DNA of 64,000 nucleotides from Crocosphaera chwakensis CCY0110 (GCF_000169335.1 NZ_AAXW01000009.1:1-64000); one strand, 5' to 3'. Positions 53,301-62,820 are shown, counted from the first letter of the stretch. Notes: generated by a model from the letters alone, not told the origin. Translations and numbers: made by a program.

Positions 53301-54061
53301 ACAGGATTAGCAGATAGAGATTGACAATAATCAATTAATTGATCTTGAATATCAGGATCACGTAAAGAAGAAATAAAAATAGGAATAGAATTAATTTTTT
53401 TCTCTAATAAACTTTGACATAAAGCATCAATCGGTTGCAAATTTCCTGCTAAATAATGAGAACGGTAAAAAAGAATAATAGCATTAGAAAAATTAGTATT
53501 ATTTTCTACATTATTTTGATAAATACCAAAATCAGGAACAAGATTCGGTGCAGCAGGATTATAATTAGTTTCCCAACAAAGATCAGAGATGAATTTGAAG
53601 CCATTGAGCCAATTTTCTTGTCCTCCTTGGGTTAAATAACACCATAATTTATGACTGTAAGAAAAAGCAACAGTAGAATGACTCATTAAAGTTTCATCTA
53701 ACTGATCATCTCCTGGTAAAATCAAAAGAGTAATCTGATTTAAGTCAGCAATTTCTTTAATAACTTCTAACCCATAAGGCCAATAAGATTGACCTCCTAA
53801 TAGCCTTAAAATAATTACATTAGCATTACATAATACTGTCTCAGCATAAGTATCAATACTTAATTGCTGTTGTAATTGTAAAATATTTGTTGCACGTATT
53901 TCAGGGAAATGACTCGGTAAAAAAGGTAAACAAGCAGCTAAACTTTGAATATCCGTATCTGCTGCGGTTAAAAAAATGATTGATGCTGGATTTTGTTCAA
54001 TAAAGATAACGCCTTCTTGTTGAGCATTCCAACCTCCAGGGGTAGCAGCTATTCGGTGCAT
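50312..54061 (-). CDS. cobN: Cobaltochelatase subunit CobN
   Basis: 1249 residues of the CobN/ChlH family. The hydrophobic start MHRIAATPGGWNAQQEGVIF, the central VGKHGNLEWLPGKSLALS and the late GAFEMSATVDYLFAYDATT, VEDFMYQGVAEAYL match CobN rather than ChlH. The protein is the large subunit of ATP-dependent cobalt insertion into hydrogenobyrinic acid a,c-diamide. No cobS or cobT is in the window; in cyanobacteria the ChlI and ChlD chelatase subunits have been proposed as partners. Together with cobM it points to aerobic-type cobalamin synthesis. Confidence 0.93.
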   Translation of the reverse strand: MHRIAATPGGWNAQQEGVIFIEQNPASIIFLTAADTDIQSLAACLPFLPSHFPEIRATNILQLQQQLSIDTYAETVLCNANVIILRLLGGQSYWPYGLEVIKEIADLNQITLLILPGDDQLDETLMSHSTVAFSYSHKLWCYLTQGGQENWLNGFKFISDLCWETNYNPAAPNLVPDFGIYQNNVENNTNFSNAIILFYRSHYLAGNLQPIDALCQSLLEKKINSIPIFISSLRDPDIQDQLIDYCQSLSANPVELILNTTSFSLGKIDDNTCNNLWQTLDIPILQVIFSSGTVEQWENSFQGLNPRDVAMNVALPEVDGKIITRAVSFKSVATWNEQLETDVIVYESLEDRINFVTELAANFIHLKNTIISEKKIALILANYPNKDGRIANGVGLDTAESCIKILQALQQEGYTIKNIPKTGDELIQRLTQGITNDPESKELRPINQSVSCGEYEQYFQTLPLETQEQITQRWSHVEELNNVDSYAISGIQLGNIFIGIQPSRGYDFDPSLNYHAPDLEPTPHYLAYYYWLKHHFQASAIIHVGKHGNLEWLPGKSLALSSTCYPEIALGTIPNFYPFIVNDPGEGSQAKRRSHAVILDHLTPPLTRAELYGDLQKLETLIDEYYEAQTLDPKRLKIIGDRITKLLTETNLNQDLGINNINNDSLSQFLTLADGYLCELKEAQIRDGLHILGTCPQNTQLRDLIISITRYPSFDRMGLIIAIATDFNLNINPLTDNLDQLFSYSILSQIIPKEISVKLKQCRILWDVIEVLEIYAQTLVESIINTNEQFNHLPCTQKELNWIKTFLLPKLYQTPQEITNLLRGLNGKYVPSGASGAPTRGRPDVLPTGRNFYSVDIRAIPTQTAWDVGRKAAEILIERYTQDNGEYPQTLAISIWGTSTMRTGGDDIAQVLALLGVQPIWDGLSRRVVDYEILKPSALGRPRVDVTVRVSGFFRDSFPNLLQLLYKVIKDVSSLQEDKTINPLAAKVQEEEQFWKQQGFTEEQAKLKSGYRIFGSKPGSYGAGLQGLIEAQNWENEQDLANAYINWSCYAYDQNGVGHGVPEVFERRLKQLQIVLHNQDNREHDLLDSDDYYQFQGGLTVAVRALTGNNPETYFGDNAIAANPKVRRLKEEITRVYRSRVINPKWIKGVMRHGYKGAFEMSATVDYLFAYDATTNCVEDFMYQGVAEAYLFDETVQQFIQDKNPWALRDMAERLLEANQRGLWQDVDSNILEKLRNIVHYAEGKIEEN

Positions 54062-54165
54062 TAAAACTCCTTAATATTTAAACAAAACGAAGTTTCAGGA
54101 TAGGATAGGAAAATGGAGAGATTCTATTTAAGGATTATGTCTCTTTGCCTCTAACCTTGTCCAAT

Positions 54166-56463
54166 GTAATGAATCCTGTTTCAAAATCTATTTTACGTCG
54201 AACTTTACCTATAAGTATATTCGAGGAACTTTGTTCTCTTTGGCGAGAGCTAGTCGAGATTGAAGATTCTACAGCTATATTGCTCAATGATTCTATAATT
54301 TCTTCAGAAATCGTAAATTTTTCTGAAATTTTGGGAGCTAGAACTTTTTATTTACTGTTATCCTCCCAACTATGTGCTTTATTACAAGGCACCCTAAACG
54401 CTTCATCTTTATCGTATCAGGTTACCATTACTTGCGAACCCCAAGCGATCGCAGAGTTTACTCATAAGTTACAACAGAACCTTGATAATGACTCTCCTTG
54501 GCATGATCGTCTAGCTCCCTATATATCTCCTCATCTACCTCTATTAAACCCCCTACAATCCCATTTTAACGGTCGTTTATGGAATATTTTAGTACCGGAA
54601 TTCTCAGAAACCTCAGAAGTCATGTATGAGGGACTGAGGGTTTGTGAACCCGTTGAAGATGCGCTGCGTCAACAAATAGCTCAAGAAAAACTTTTAAATC
54701 AAGTTGTTGGTCAAATTCGTCAAAGTTTAGAATTATCAGTTATTTTACAAACAGCTGTTAGGGAATTACGCAGTTTTTTGCAGGTTGATCGTTTAGTTAT
54801 CTATGAGTTTAAAGAGTTTAAAGAAAAAATAATTTCAAATTCGTCATCAAGAAATTCACGACAAACTGGGGGGTTAGTAACCTATGAGTCACGGGTTTCT
54901 CAAAGTATTCCTTCTTTATTAAATGTCGTTGCAGAAGACACTTGTTTTACTAATATTCCTCAATATAAATATAAATACCGTCAGGGACAAATTGTGTCCA
55001 TTGATGATGTAGAAATGAGATACGCAGCTTCTTTATGTTTAAGTCGATTTCTCGAACAATATTGGGTACTGTCTAAATTAATTGCTCCTATTGTAGTGAA
55101 TGGTAAATTATGGGGATTATTAATTGCTCATCAATGCTTTAAAAAACGACAATGGTTAGAGAGTGAGAAAGCATTTTTAGGACAAATAGGAGAACATTTA
55201 GCCGTTGCTATTTATCAAGCACAATTATATGCTCAAGTCCAAGAACAAAAAAATAACTTTGAACAGCGAGTGATAGAAAGAACTCAAGAACTTCGTGATA
55301 CTTTAGTCGCTTCTCAAGCAGCTAATCATTCTAAAAGTGAATTTTTAGGAAATATGAGTCATGAATTACGAACCCCGTTAACTTGTATTATTGGTTTATC
55401 AGGAACCTTATTACATTGGTCACAAGAAAGCTCAAACTTACCCATAGATAAACAAAAAAAGTATTTACAAACTATTCAAAATAGTGGTAAGCATTTGTTA
55501 GATATGATCAATGAAATTCTAGAATATTCTAACTTACAATCAGGGAAGTATGTGTTAGCGGTTCGAGAATTTTCTTTAATGAAAGTAGCTAAGAATGTTA
55601 TACAAAGGGTGAGTGATGAAGCTGAACATCGTCGTATTAACTTAGAACTAGATTTACAAATTAATGCTCAACAAGATAGCTTCTATGCTGATCCAGAAAG
55701 AGTACAACAGATTCTTTATCATTTGCTGAATAATGCTTTAAAATTTACTTCAGAAAATGGCACAGTCACCTTAAGAATTTGGCGAGAAAACAATCAAGTT
55801 TCTCTCGAAGTAGAAGATACAGGAATAGGAATCAAAGAAGAGCAAATTCCTTTATTATTTGAGTCATTTCAACAATTAGAAAATTCTCGACGACGTATGT
55901 ATGGAGGAACAGGATTAGGATTAGCTTTAACGAAACAATTAGTAGAACTTCATGGAGGAACCATTGAAGTTGAATCTATTATAAATCAAGGTTCTACTTT
56001 CATTGTTAGACTTCCTAATCAACCTCAAAGCCAATACAAATCTCTGAATAATTTAGACAAAAATCGAGCGTTATTTACTAAAAATAAAACGATTATTTTA
56101 GTAGAAAGTAACGAAGAAATTGCTACTTTGATCGGTGAATTATTAACCGCAGCTAATTACCATTTTATCTGGTTAATGGATGGCTCAAAAGTATTCAAAA
56201 AACTAGAATTATTGGAACCATCAGCAGTAATTTTAGATCAAGATTTATCAGAAGTGTTGAAAATTAATAAATCATTGAAACAATTACCAGAAACTAAAGA
56301 AACTAAAGTGTTAGTATTAAGAGATGAAATCACCTCAAAAGAATGGACTGAAATTTCTCAAATGGGTATTGATGACTACTTGATCAAACCCATTCAGCCT
56401 AATCTTTTGTTAAAGCGGGTTAATGCTTTAATGTTTAATAATAATGACTCAGAAAATGAGTGA
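54166..56463 (+). CDS. GAF-domain hybrid histidine kinase
   Basis: About 765 residues from ATG 54166 (a TTG seven codons upstream is less likely). Order: an N-terminal sensory region of about 170 residues resembling cyanobacterial DICT-type inputs, a GAF domain (about 190-360; LQTAVRELRSFLQVDRLVIY, LIAPIVVNGKLWGLLIAHQC), a coiled coil, HisKA with phosphoacceptor His399 in MSHELRTPL, HATPase with LLNNALKF, VEDTGIGI and GGTGLGLAL, and a receiver (about 620-740) with VILDQDL and IKP. All kinase motifs are intact. Input unknown; the GAF lacks a clear Cys for bilin attachment. Confidence 0.9.
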   Translation, partial: VMNPVSKSILRRTLPISIFEELCSLWRELVEIEDSTAILLNDSIISSEIVNFSEILGARTFYLLLSSQLCALLQGTLNASSLSYQVTITCEPQAIAEFTHKLQQNLDNDSPWHDRLAPYISPHLPLLNPLQSHFNGRLWNILVPEFSETSEVMYEGLRVCEPVEDALRQQIAQEKLLNQVVGQIRQSLELSVILQTAVRELRSFLQVDRLVIYEFKEFKEKIISNSSSRNSRQTGGLVTYESRVSQSIPSLLNVVAEDTCFTNIPQYKYKYRQGQIVSIDDVEMRYAASLCLSRFLEQYWVLSKLIAPIVVNGKLWGLLIAHQCFKKRQWLESEKAFLGQIGEHLAVAIYQAQLYAQVQEQKNNFEQRVIERTQELRDTLVASQAANHSKSEFLGNMSHELRTPLTCIIGLSGTLLHWSQESSNLPIDKQKKYLQTIQNSGKHLLDMINEILEYSNLQSGKYVLAVREFSLMKVAKNVIQRVSDEAEHRRINLELDLQINAQQDSFYADPERVQQILYHLLNNALKFTSENGTVTLRIWRENNQVSLEVEDTGIGIKEEQIPLLFESFQQLENSRRRMYGGTGLGLALTKQLVELHGGTIEVESIINQGSTFIVRLPNQPQSQYKSLNNLDKNRALFTKNKTIILVESNEEIATLIGELLTAANYHFIWLMDGSKVFKKLELLEPSAVILDQDLSEVLKINKSLKQLPETKETKVLVLRDEITSKEWTEISQMGIDDYLIKPIQPNLLLKRVNALMFNNNDSENE

Positions 56464-56499
56464 TCAGTTACCAGTTACCAATTAAATTGTGTCTTATTT

Positions 56500-57168
56500 A
56501 TGATAATTCCAGAATCTAGCTTAATTGTTTCCTGTCAAGCACCGCTTGACTCTCCATTATTTGACCCTAAAATTATTGCTGCTATGGCTAAAGCTTCCGT
56601 TAATCAAGGGGCAAAAGGTATAAGAATTAATACCCCTAATCATGTTAAACAAGTGAAAAAAGAATTGCCTAATATTCCTATTATTGGACTGTGGAAACAG
56701 GACTATTCAGGGTATGATGTTTATATTACGCCCTGTTATAATGATGCAGTTGTGATCGCTGAGGCCGGGGCTGATATTATTGCTATTGATGGGACTTTAA
56801 GAAAGCGTCCCCAAGGAGAACAATTAGCCGATTTAATCCATAATATTCAAGAAAAATTAGGAAAATTAGTCATGGCTGATGTAGATACTATAGAAAATGC
56901 GATCGCCTCAGCGCAAGCCGGAGCAGATTTTGTCGGAACGACTCTTTATGGTTATACCAAAGAAACTGAAAATTTGAATCCTCCAGGATTTTCATTATTA
57001 GAAGAAATGAGCCAAAAATTAACCATTCCTATTATTGCAGAGGGAGGAATTGCTACCCCAGAAGATGCCAAAAAAGCTTTAAATTATGGGGCTTATTCCG
57101 TTGTTGTCGGAACTGCAATTACAGGAATTGATTTAAAAGTTAAAGCCTTTCAAGCGATGTTTCAATAA
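56500..57168 (+). CDS. nanE: N-acetylmannosamine-6-phosphate 2-epimerase
   Basis: 222 residues, TIM-barrel. LIVSCQAPLDSPL, GAKGIRINTPNHVKQVKK, IIGLWKQDY, IAIDGTLRKRP and IIAEGGIATPEDAKKALNYG, AYSVVVGTAIT match NanE. The enzyme converts ManNAc-6-P to GlcNAc-6-P (or the reverse). No sialic-acid genes are near, so here it may serve amino-sugar salvage or ManNAc supply for polysaccharides. The gap to the RDD gene is only 11 bases. Confidence 0.9.
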   Translation: MIIPESSLIVSCQAPLDSPLFDPKIIAAMAKASVNQGAKGIRINTPNHVKQVKKELPNIPIIGLWKQDYSGYDVYITPCYNDAVVIAEAGADIIAIDGTLRKRPQGEQLADLIHNIQEKLGKLVMADVDTIENAIASAQAGADFVGTTLYGYTKETENLNPPGFSLLEEMSQKLTIPIIAEGGIATPEDAKKALNYGAYSVVVGTAITGIDLKVKAFQAMFQ

Positions 57169-57179
57169 GTAAAAATTGT

Positions 57180-57785
57180 ATGTATTCTAATCAATTACCT
57201 CCTACGGATAGACGCTTTCCAAAAGTTCCCCTTGATCGTCGTGCCTATGCTTTTTTATTAGATTTTGTAACCGTATGGTTTCTGAGTTCTTTTTTTCAAG
57301 GATTGGTAAAAGACCTAGTATTTTTCGGTATTTGGCTAATTTTACGAATTATTATTGTTGGCAAAAATAAAGGACAAAGTTTAGGCAGTTGGGCATTTGA
57401 TATTAAAGTAATTGACATGAGATTCTTGCGTGTTCCTGGGTTACAAGAATTAGCTAAACGAGAAGCCATTTTAGGATTTGCTGCCATGTTAGCTATGGTG
57501 GGATTAAATATCAATTTTAAAAATGGATTATCAATGTTAATCTTTATTACTCCTTTAATTATTGATTGTGGCATTGCCATCGGAGATGAAGAATATAATC
57601 AGGCGTTTCATGATAAGGTGGGTAACACCATTGTTATTCAAACAAAACGGGGTTTTTCTTTGGATTTGCGGTTAAAAAAACTCTGGAAAATTATCAAAGA
57701 AAAAATACAAAGTCGTCAAACGAAACAACAACGATATCGAAATGATGACTATGATGATTACGACGACTACGATGATCAATATTAA
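57180..57785 (+). CDS. RDD family membrane protein
   Basis: 201 residues. The RDD motif near the start reads VPLDRRAYAFLLDFVTVWF, with R, D, D in the first helix; a second helix begins VFFGIWLILRIIIVG and the family GQSLGSWAFDIKVID follows. The C-terminal tail is basic, then ends with DDYDDYDDYDDQY. RDD proteins are thought to be transporters or transporter accessories. It lies 11 bases behind nanE and may be on its transcript. Confidence 0.85.
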   Translation: MYSNQLPPTDRRFPKVPLDRRAYAFLLDFVTVWFLSSFFQGLVKDLVFFGIWLILRIIIVGKNKGQSLGSWAFDIKVIDMRFLRVPGLQELAKREAILGFAAMLAMVGLNINFKNGLSMLIFITPLIIDCGIAIGDEEYNQAFHDKVGNTIVIQTKRGFSLDLRLKKLWKIIKEKIQSRQTKQQRYRNDDYDDYDDYDDQY

Positions 57786-57926
57786 ACCAGTGAACAGTTA
57801 TCAGTCTTAAGTCTTTATCGTTTTATTGCTAATATAACTCCAAACTCCGAACTCAAGTTAAATATTATATTTTTTTATAAAGTTTTGTAAACTAGAATTT
57901 AACCCACAGACTATCGATAGAAACTC

Positions 57927-58817
57927 ATGAATAGCCTTATGCGCGTAGAACGCATTCTTGTCATCGGCCATATTTTCTCTATGGCTTTTGGTTTAGCAGG
58001 ATTATTGCTAGTGTTACCTAATCCTGATTTTGTTGCTAGTTTACCCCCCATCGGCAAAACCGCCTTTGCTTGGTCTATGGCTGGCGGTGGTGTGATGTAT
58101 ATGTTGTTAGGAATGGCTGCTGTTACCGTTTATGCTTATCGTACCCTGGGGGTTTGGCATTGGTTAGGCTTTATGTTACCAGCCTTAAGCATTTCCTTAA
58201 CCAGTGAATTACTGGGAACCAGTACCGGATTCCCCTTTGGTCATTACCGCTACTTAACAGGATTAGGCTATAAAATTGCAGGGTTAGTTCCTTTTACGAT
58301 TCCCCTATCTTGGTTTTATTTAGGATTTAGTGCTTATTTAATTGCCCGCGCCGGATTAAATAATAAGATTTCTCAAAATTGGCTAAAAATAGTCGCTTCT
58401 ATTTTCCTCGGTTCCATTTTCTTAACCGCTTGGGATTTTGTTTTAGATCCAGCCATGAGTCAAACCACCATGCCATTTTGGGTTTGGGATCAACCAGGGG
58501 CATTTTTTGGAATGCCTTATCAAAACTTTGCCGGTTGGTTTGGGACTGGGGCAATTTTTATGACCATTGCTACCTTAATTTGGAAAGTTAAACCCTTTAA
58601 ATTTCCCCAAAGTAACCTAGGACTTCCTTTAGCCATCTATGTCAGTAATTTTGCTTTTGCCATGATTATGAGTTTAGCTGCAGGAATCTATATTCCCGTT
58701 TTGTTAGGGTTGATTGTTGGTTTAATTCCTGTTTTAGTTTTGTATCGTCTAGCTAATACCCCAACAGATACCAATATCCCTGAAAATCTCGTCAAAGTGT
58801 CTTTTAATAATGGATAA
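57927..58817 (+). CDS. cruF: Carotenoid 1',2'-hydratase CruF
   Basis: 296 residues with about seven membrane helices. AFAWSMAGGGVMYMLLG, SLTSELLGTSTGFPFGHY and LTAWDFVLDPAMSQ, then FWVWDQPGAFFGMPYQNFAG are the DUF422/CruF motifs with conserved Asp and His. CruF adds water across the 1',2' double bond of gamma-carotene, a step to myxol. cruG follows 14 bases later, as in other cyanobacteria. Confidence 0.93.
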   Translation: MNSLMRVERILVIGHIFSMAFGLAGLLLVLPNPDFVASLPPIGKTAFAWSMAGGGVMYMLLGMAAVTVYAYRTLGVWHWLGFMLPALSISLTSELLGTSTGFPFGHYRYLTGLGYKIAGLVPFTIPLSWFYLGFSAYLIARAGLNNKISQNWLKIVASIFLGSIFLTAWDFVLDPAMSQTTMPFWVWDQPGAFFGMPYQNFAGWFGTGAIFMTIATLIWKVKPFKFPQSNLGLPLAIYVSNFAFAMIMSLAAGIYIPVLLGLIVGLIPVLVLYRLANTPTDTNIPENLVKVSFNNG

Positions 58818-58830
58818 TTGACAATGGATT

Positions 58831-60048
58831 ATGGATTATGGAGTTTCTATTTTGTTGAATGATACGGTTATCGGCATTATTTCTCTGTCTGTGTTACTGT
58901 TTCAAGGAACAGCAACCTTCATTTTGTTGTCTCGTCTGCTCAAAGGGGCTAAGCGTTGCCCACCCTTAACGCCCCAATTACCTTATCCCGAAATGTTGGG
59001 TAAAGTGACTGTCGTGGTTCCCACTCTCAACGAAGCAGAACGCATTACACCTTGTTTACAAGGGTTAGGACAACAAAGTTATGAAGTTCGAGAAATTATT
59101 GTCGTAGACAGTCATTCTCAAGATGGAACCCAAGAACTGGTAAAAACAGCAGGATTAGAAGATCCCCGTTTTCGCCTGATCACCGATGATCCTTTGCCTT
59201 CGGGATGGGTTGGCCGTCCCTGGGCCCTGCATAATGGATTTTTGCACAGTTCTCCCCGTAGTGAATGGGTATTAGGCATTGATGCTGATACCCAACCCCA
59301 ACGGGGTTTAGTGGCTAGTTTAGTTAATGCTGCCGAGGAAGAGGGTTATGATATGGTTTCGTTGTCTCCTCAGTTTATCCTCAAAGATGCAGGAGAATGG
59401 TGGTTACAACCAGCTTTATTAATGACGTTATTGTATCGTTTTGATTCGGCTGGAGTGCGAGAACAAAGTCCAGATCGAGTGATGGCGAATGGTCAATGTT
59501 TCCTCTGTCGTCGTTCTGTTTTAGAAGCATTGGACGGTTATGCTTGTGCTGCTAGTTCGTTTTGCGATGATGTTACTTTAGCCCGTGAAGCAGCAAAACA
59601 GGGCTTTAAGGTGGGTTTTTTGGACGGTAAGAACCTCATTCGAGTGAGGATGTACGAAGGAATCAAAGAAACCTGGAACGAATGGGGGCGATCGCTGGAT
59701 CTTAAAGATGCTGCCTCAACTGCTCAAGTATGGGGTGATTTAGCTTTATTATTATTAACTCAAGCTTTACCTTTATTATTGTTAATTGTTTTCCTTAGTT
59801 TTTGGTCAATTGGTTATCATTTTTTGAGTTTGAAATTAGCGATCGCTTTAAATATTGTTTTGGTTATTATCCGATTTTCTTTGTTGTTTGCTGTTTTCCC
59901 TTCCTATTACAAAGATAAGTCTTCATTTGTTAAATCCTTATTATTTTGGTTATCTCCTTTAGCTGATCCTTTCGCTGTTTTGAGAATCTTTTTATCTTCT
60001 TTACAAACACCGAAACAATGGCGAGGAAGAAGTTATAGTAATGAGTAA
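58831..60048 (+). CDS. cruG: 2'-O-glycosyltransferase CruG
   Basis: 405 residues. Family 2 glycosyltransferase with an N-terminal helix and C-terminal helices (LLLLTQALPLLLLIVF and later). Donor site motifs: TVVVPTLNEAERITP, IVVDSHSQDGT, GIDADTQPQRG. CruG puts a sugar, usually fucose or a related deoxysugar, on myxol to give myxoxanthophyll, which stabilises thylakoid and outer membranes. Directly behind cruF with overlapping style of ATG-rich repeats at the boundary (ATGGATTATGGATTATGG). Confidence 0.92.
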   Translation: MDYGVSILLNDTVIGIISLSVLLFQGTATFILLSRLLKGAKRCPPLTPQLPYPEMLGKVTVVVPTLNEAERITPCLQGLGQQSYEVREIIVVDSHSQDGTQELVKTAGLEDPRFRLITDDPLPSGWVGRPWALHNGFLHSSPRSEWVLGIDADTQPQRGLVASLVNAAEEEGYDMVSLSPQFILKDAGEWWLQPALLMTLLYRFDSAGVREQSPDRVMANGQCFLCRRSVLEALDGYACAASSFCDDVTLAREAAKQGFKVGFLDGKNLIRVRMYEGIKETWNEWGRSLDLKDAASTAQVWGDLALLLLTQALPLLLLIVFLSFWSIGYHFLSLKLAIALNIVLVIIRFSLLFAVFPSYYKDKSSFVKSLLFWLSPLADPFAVLRIFLSSLQTPKQWRGRSYSNE

Positions 60049-60148
60049 AAATGGATAGAAAAAGTTTTAAAATCTTCTATTGGCTAAAGGCAATGATTTA
60101 TTTACAGGACAATCTAAACTGTCATTATGGGCATAAAATAGAATATTT

Positions 60149-60520
60149 ATGAGCAATAAAAAATATGTTATTTTAACCACATATATTATTTCAATGATAT
60201 TAGCTGTTGCTGGTTCATGGTTTGCAAGAGGTGTGTATGATGAATTAATACTCTATAAAGGATATTTTCATGTTATCAATGGTACTGAAAACCAGAAAAA
60301 AATTGAGCTAACTTTTCCATCAGGAGAATCAACAAATGTAAATATATCTTCTGAAAATATGAATACTTTTGTCGTTTCAAATACAGGGGAAGGTTCTATT
60401 GCTGTTAAATCAGATAATCAGGACTTAGCAAATGTTGGCTATGTAAGCAGTTTTAACCCCCCGATAATAATTGTGATTATGGATAATAAGGTAGTTTTTC
60501 AGTACATAACTAGACCTTAA
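60149..60520 (+). CDS. Small protein with N-terminal membrane anchor
   Basis: 123 residues. One helix at about 7-28 (VILTTYIISMILAVAGSWF), then a beta-rich outward-facing part with LTFPSGESTNVNISSENM. No Cys, no enzyme motif. I do not recognise it. About 100 bases behind cruG. Confidence 0.6.
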   Translation: MSNKKYVILTTYIISMILAVAGSWFARGVYDELILYKGYFHVINGTENQKKIELTFPSGESTNVNISSENMNTFVVSNTGEGSIAVKSDNQDLANVGYVSSFNPPIIIVIMDNKVVFQYITRP

Positions 60521-60561
60521 GTTTAACAGCTATGCTTAGTTACTTATAATTTAATGATTAA

Positions 60562-61563
60562 TTACTCAATATGTCTTTTTTGATGCCATTGCCAAGCATG
60601 GGAAAGAATATTTTCTAAACTGGAATATTGAGGTTTCCAGCCTAAAATTTTAGCAGCTTTTTCACCACTTCCGACTAAAATAGGAGGATCACCTGGACGG
60701 CGATCGCCAATTTTTACATTAATATTTTTTTGGGTTACTTCTATAGCGGTATCAATCACTTCTTGAATAGAAAATCCGTTACCATTTCCTAAATTAAAAA
60801 TATCAGATTTTCCTCCTTGTTGTAAATAGTTTAAGCCTAAAAGATGAGCCTGAGCAATATCAAGAACATGAATATAATCACGGATACAAGTTCCATCTGG
60901 GGTAGGATAATCTCTGCCAAAAATAGAAATAAATTTTCGTTTTCCTAAAGCGGTTAAAAGCACTAAAGGAATTAAATGGGGTTCGGGATCATGATCTTCA
61001 CCTAATAACCCTTCTGGATGCGCTCCTGCTGCATTAAAATAGCGGAAACAAACATAATTTAAGTCATAAGCTTTCGAGAAATCTTTTAAGATTTGCTCTA
61101 CCATTAATTTACTAGCACCATAAGGATTAATGGGGTTTTGGGGATGCTGCTCAGTAATGGGAGAAAATTGAGCCACTCCATAAGTCGCACAAGTAGAAGA
61201 AAAAACTAATTTATTAATAGAAGTTGCTTTCATAGCCTCTAATAAAGTAAGAGTATTAGCAACATTATTACGATAATATTTTTGAGGTTCTTTGATAGAT
61301 TCCCCCACATAAGCAAAGGCTGCAAAGTGCATCACCGCATCAATAGAATACTGTTTAAATATATCCTTGAGTAAGGAGCGATCGCCAAGATCACCTATTA
61401 TCAATTCTACTTTTAAAATTTTTTCTACTAAATCTTGATGACCATAGATGAGGTTATCAAGAATAATCACATCATACCCTGCTTTTTTGAGGGCTAAAAC
61501 AGCATGAGAACCGATATAGCCTGCCCCTCCCGTTACTAAAATTTTACCGTGATTAGATGACAT
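60562..61563 (-). CDS. galE: UDP-glucose 4-epimerase
   Basis: 333 residues, extended SDR fold. NAD-binding ILVTGGAGYIGSHAVLAL, catalytic Tyr-Lys in NPYGASKLMVEQ with the Ser in FSSTCATYG, and GDRRPGDPPILVGSG near the end are GalE motifs. Interconverts UDP-glucose and UDP-galactose for polysaccharide. A GT4 glycosyltransferase gene is immediately upstream on the minus strand, 21 bases away, so the two are likely co-transcribed. Confidence 0.94.
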   Translation of the reverse strand: MSSNHGKILVTGGAGYIGSHAVLALKKAGYDVIILDNLIYGHQDLVEKILKVELIIGDLGDRSLLKDIFKQYSIDAVMHFAAFAYVGESIKEPQKYYRNNVANTLTLLEAMKATSINKLVFSSTCATYGVAQFSPITEQHPQNPINPYGASKLMVEQILKDFSKAYDLNYVCFRYFNAAGAHPEGLLGEDHDPEPHLIPLVLLTALGKRKFISIFGRDYPTPDGTCIRDYIHVLDIAQAHLLGLNYLQQGGKSDIFNLGNGNGFSIQEVIDTAIEVTQKNINVKIGDRRPGDPPILVGSGEKAAKILGWKPQYSSLENILSHAWQWHQKRHIE

Positions 61564-61584
61564 GATTTTTGTTTGAATTGAATG

Positions 61585-62820
61585 TTAGTTTTTAGATTTA
61601 ACGAGATTACTAAGTTTATATTGTAATCGTTTGGAAAATGAAGGACGACGTTTATCTTCTACTGCTAAGGGAGGATGGACAGGTGGTAAAAAGAAAAATG
61701 GAGGAATCTTGATAGATTGTTTAATACTAGCAGACTGGGATAATTCTCTGAGAAAGTTTGCCCATTTATCAGCACCTACGGTATCAGAATAGTCTGCTTC
61801 TATTTTCGCCCGTGCGCCTTGAGACAATTTCTCCCAAAGTTCTGTTTCTTGCTGTAACCGTCGAATAGCATTAACGAAGCTATCTCCGCGATCGTCCACT
61901 AATAAACCACTCACACCATTGTCGATCAGTTCAGGAATACCACTACGAATGCGTAGACAGACAGGAACGACTCCGCAGGCCATAGCTTCCATTAGTGCAA
62001 TAGGTAATCCTTCATAATCGGATAATAGAACGATTACATGGCTTTGTAATAAATGTTGTTGGACTTTATTGCTATCGATTTTGCCCCCTAATTTTATGGG
62101 AAGACCTTGACTTTCTTCAGCTATAATTTTTTCTACAGCATCACTACTAGAACCACTACCATAAATAATAGCCTCTGTATTAGGAACTTCCTTGACAGCA
62201 CGACAAAAAGCTTTAGTTAACAAAGAGATTTGTTTTTGTTCTTCAACTAAACGGCCAACATAAATAATTCTCAATTTATCAGAGGGTTTTTTTGTTTTAT
62301 TTGGAGGTATAGGCGCGCCATAGGGAATACATCGGATCAAAGATTGGGTTTTTCCTTTGTTGTGTATTGTTTGTTCGATAAAACGGGAAACAGCAACAAA
62401 TCCAGAAAGCTGATAATCAGACGAACCAAAGACAAATTGATCTAAAACGCCATAATAGAAAGGATCGTCAGAGTGCATGACTCCAACGGTAGGAATTCCT
62501 GCTTTTTTGACCCAACGACTCGCATAAAAAGCGGGAACGACCAAATTGGGAATAAATACATCAGGGGTATCTTCTTTTAATTCTTCTAAAATCCAACGAA
62601 TTCTTTGATCGATATAACGAGGAAATTTTTTGACAGAATGCTGAAATCCTTGTTCTTTAACCAGTTGAACCGCCTGACATTTTTTTTTGTTTCCGGGTAT
62701 AAAAAATAAGACTTTTGGTTCAATTCCTCTGTCTCTCAGCAATGGAAGAAGCCTGGGTAACCAAGCATAGGGTCCACCAACTCTATCTGGAAAATCGTAA
62801 GCACAAAAACTAACTTTCAT
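61585..62820 (-). CDS. Family 4 glycosyltransferase
   Basis: 411 residues, GT-B fold. N-terminal DFPDRVGGPYAWLPRLLPLL, the hinge LRIIYVGRLVEEQKQISLL, and the donor-binding DYEGLPIALMEAMACGVVPV with the E-x7-E pair are typical. The C-terminal 40 residues are basic and proline-rich (IPPFFFLPPVHPPLAVEDKR). Lies between galE and a capsule-type gene, so it probably adds a sugar to a cell-surface glycan; sugar unknown. Confidence 0.9.
   Translation of the reverse strand: MKVSFCAYDFPDRVGGPYAWLPRLLPLLRDRGIEPKVLFFIPGNKKKCQAVQLVKEQGFQHSVKKFPRYIDQRIRWILEELKEDTPDVFIPNLVVPAFYASRWVKKAGIPTVGVMHSDDPFYYGVLDQFVFGSSDYQLSGFVAVSRFIEQTIHNKGKTQSLIRCIPYGAPIPPNKTKKPSDKLRIIYVGRLVEEQKQISLLTKAFCRAVKEVPNTEAIIYGSGSSSDAVEKIIAEESQGLPIKLGGKIDSNKVQQHLLQSHVIVLLSDYEGLPIALMEAMACGVVPVCLRIRSGIPELIDNGVSGLLVDDRGDSFVNAIRRLQQETELWEKLSQGARAKIEADYSDTVGADKWANFLRELSQSASIKQSIKIPPFFFLPPVHPPLAVEDKRRPSFSKRLQYKLSNLVKSKN

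Larger units (their letters stand above)
2125..61386. repeat. Dispersed HIP1 octamers (GCGATCGC)
   Basis: By eye more than 30 perfect GCGATCGC sites are spread through genes and gaps, for example at 2125, 4701, 9953, 19275, 25085, 34340, 49713 and 61378. HIP1 is the well-known over-represented palindrome of cyanobacterial genomes. None was seen within the IS1380 element. Confidence 0.85.

Noticed and set aside
54062..54165. Possible cobalamin riboswitch in front of cobN
   Set aside because: The gap is only about 100 bases and shared with a divergent gene; no B12-box-like sequence was found.
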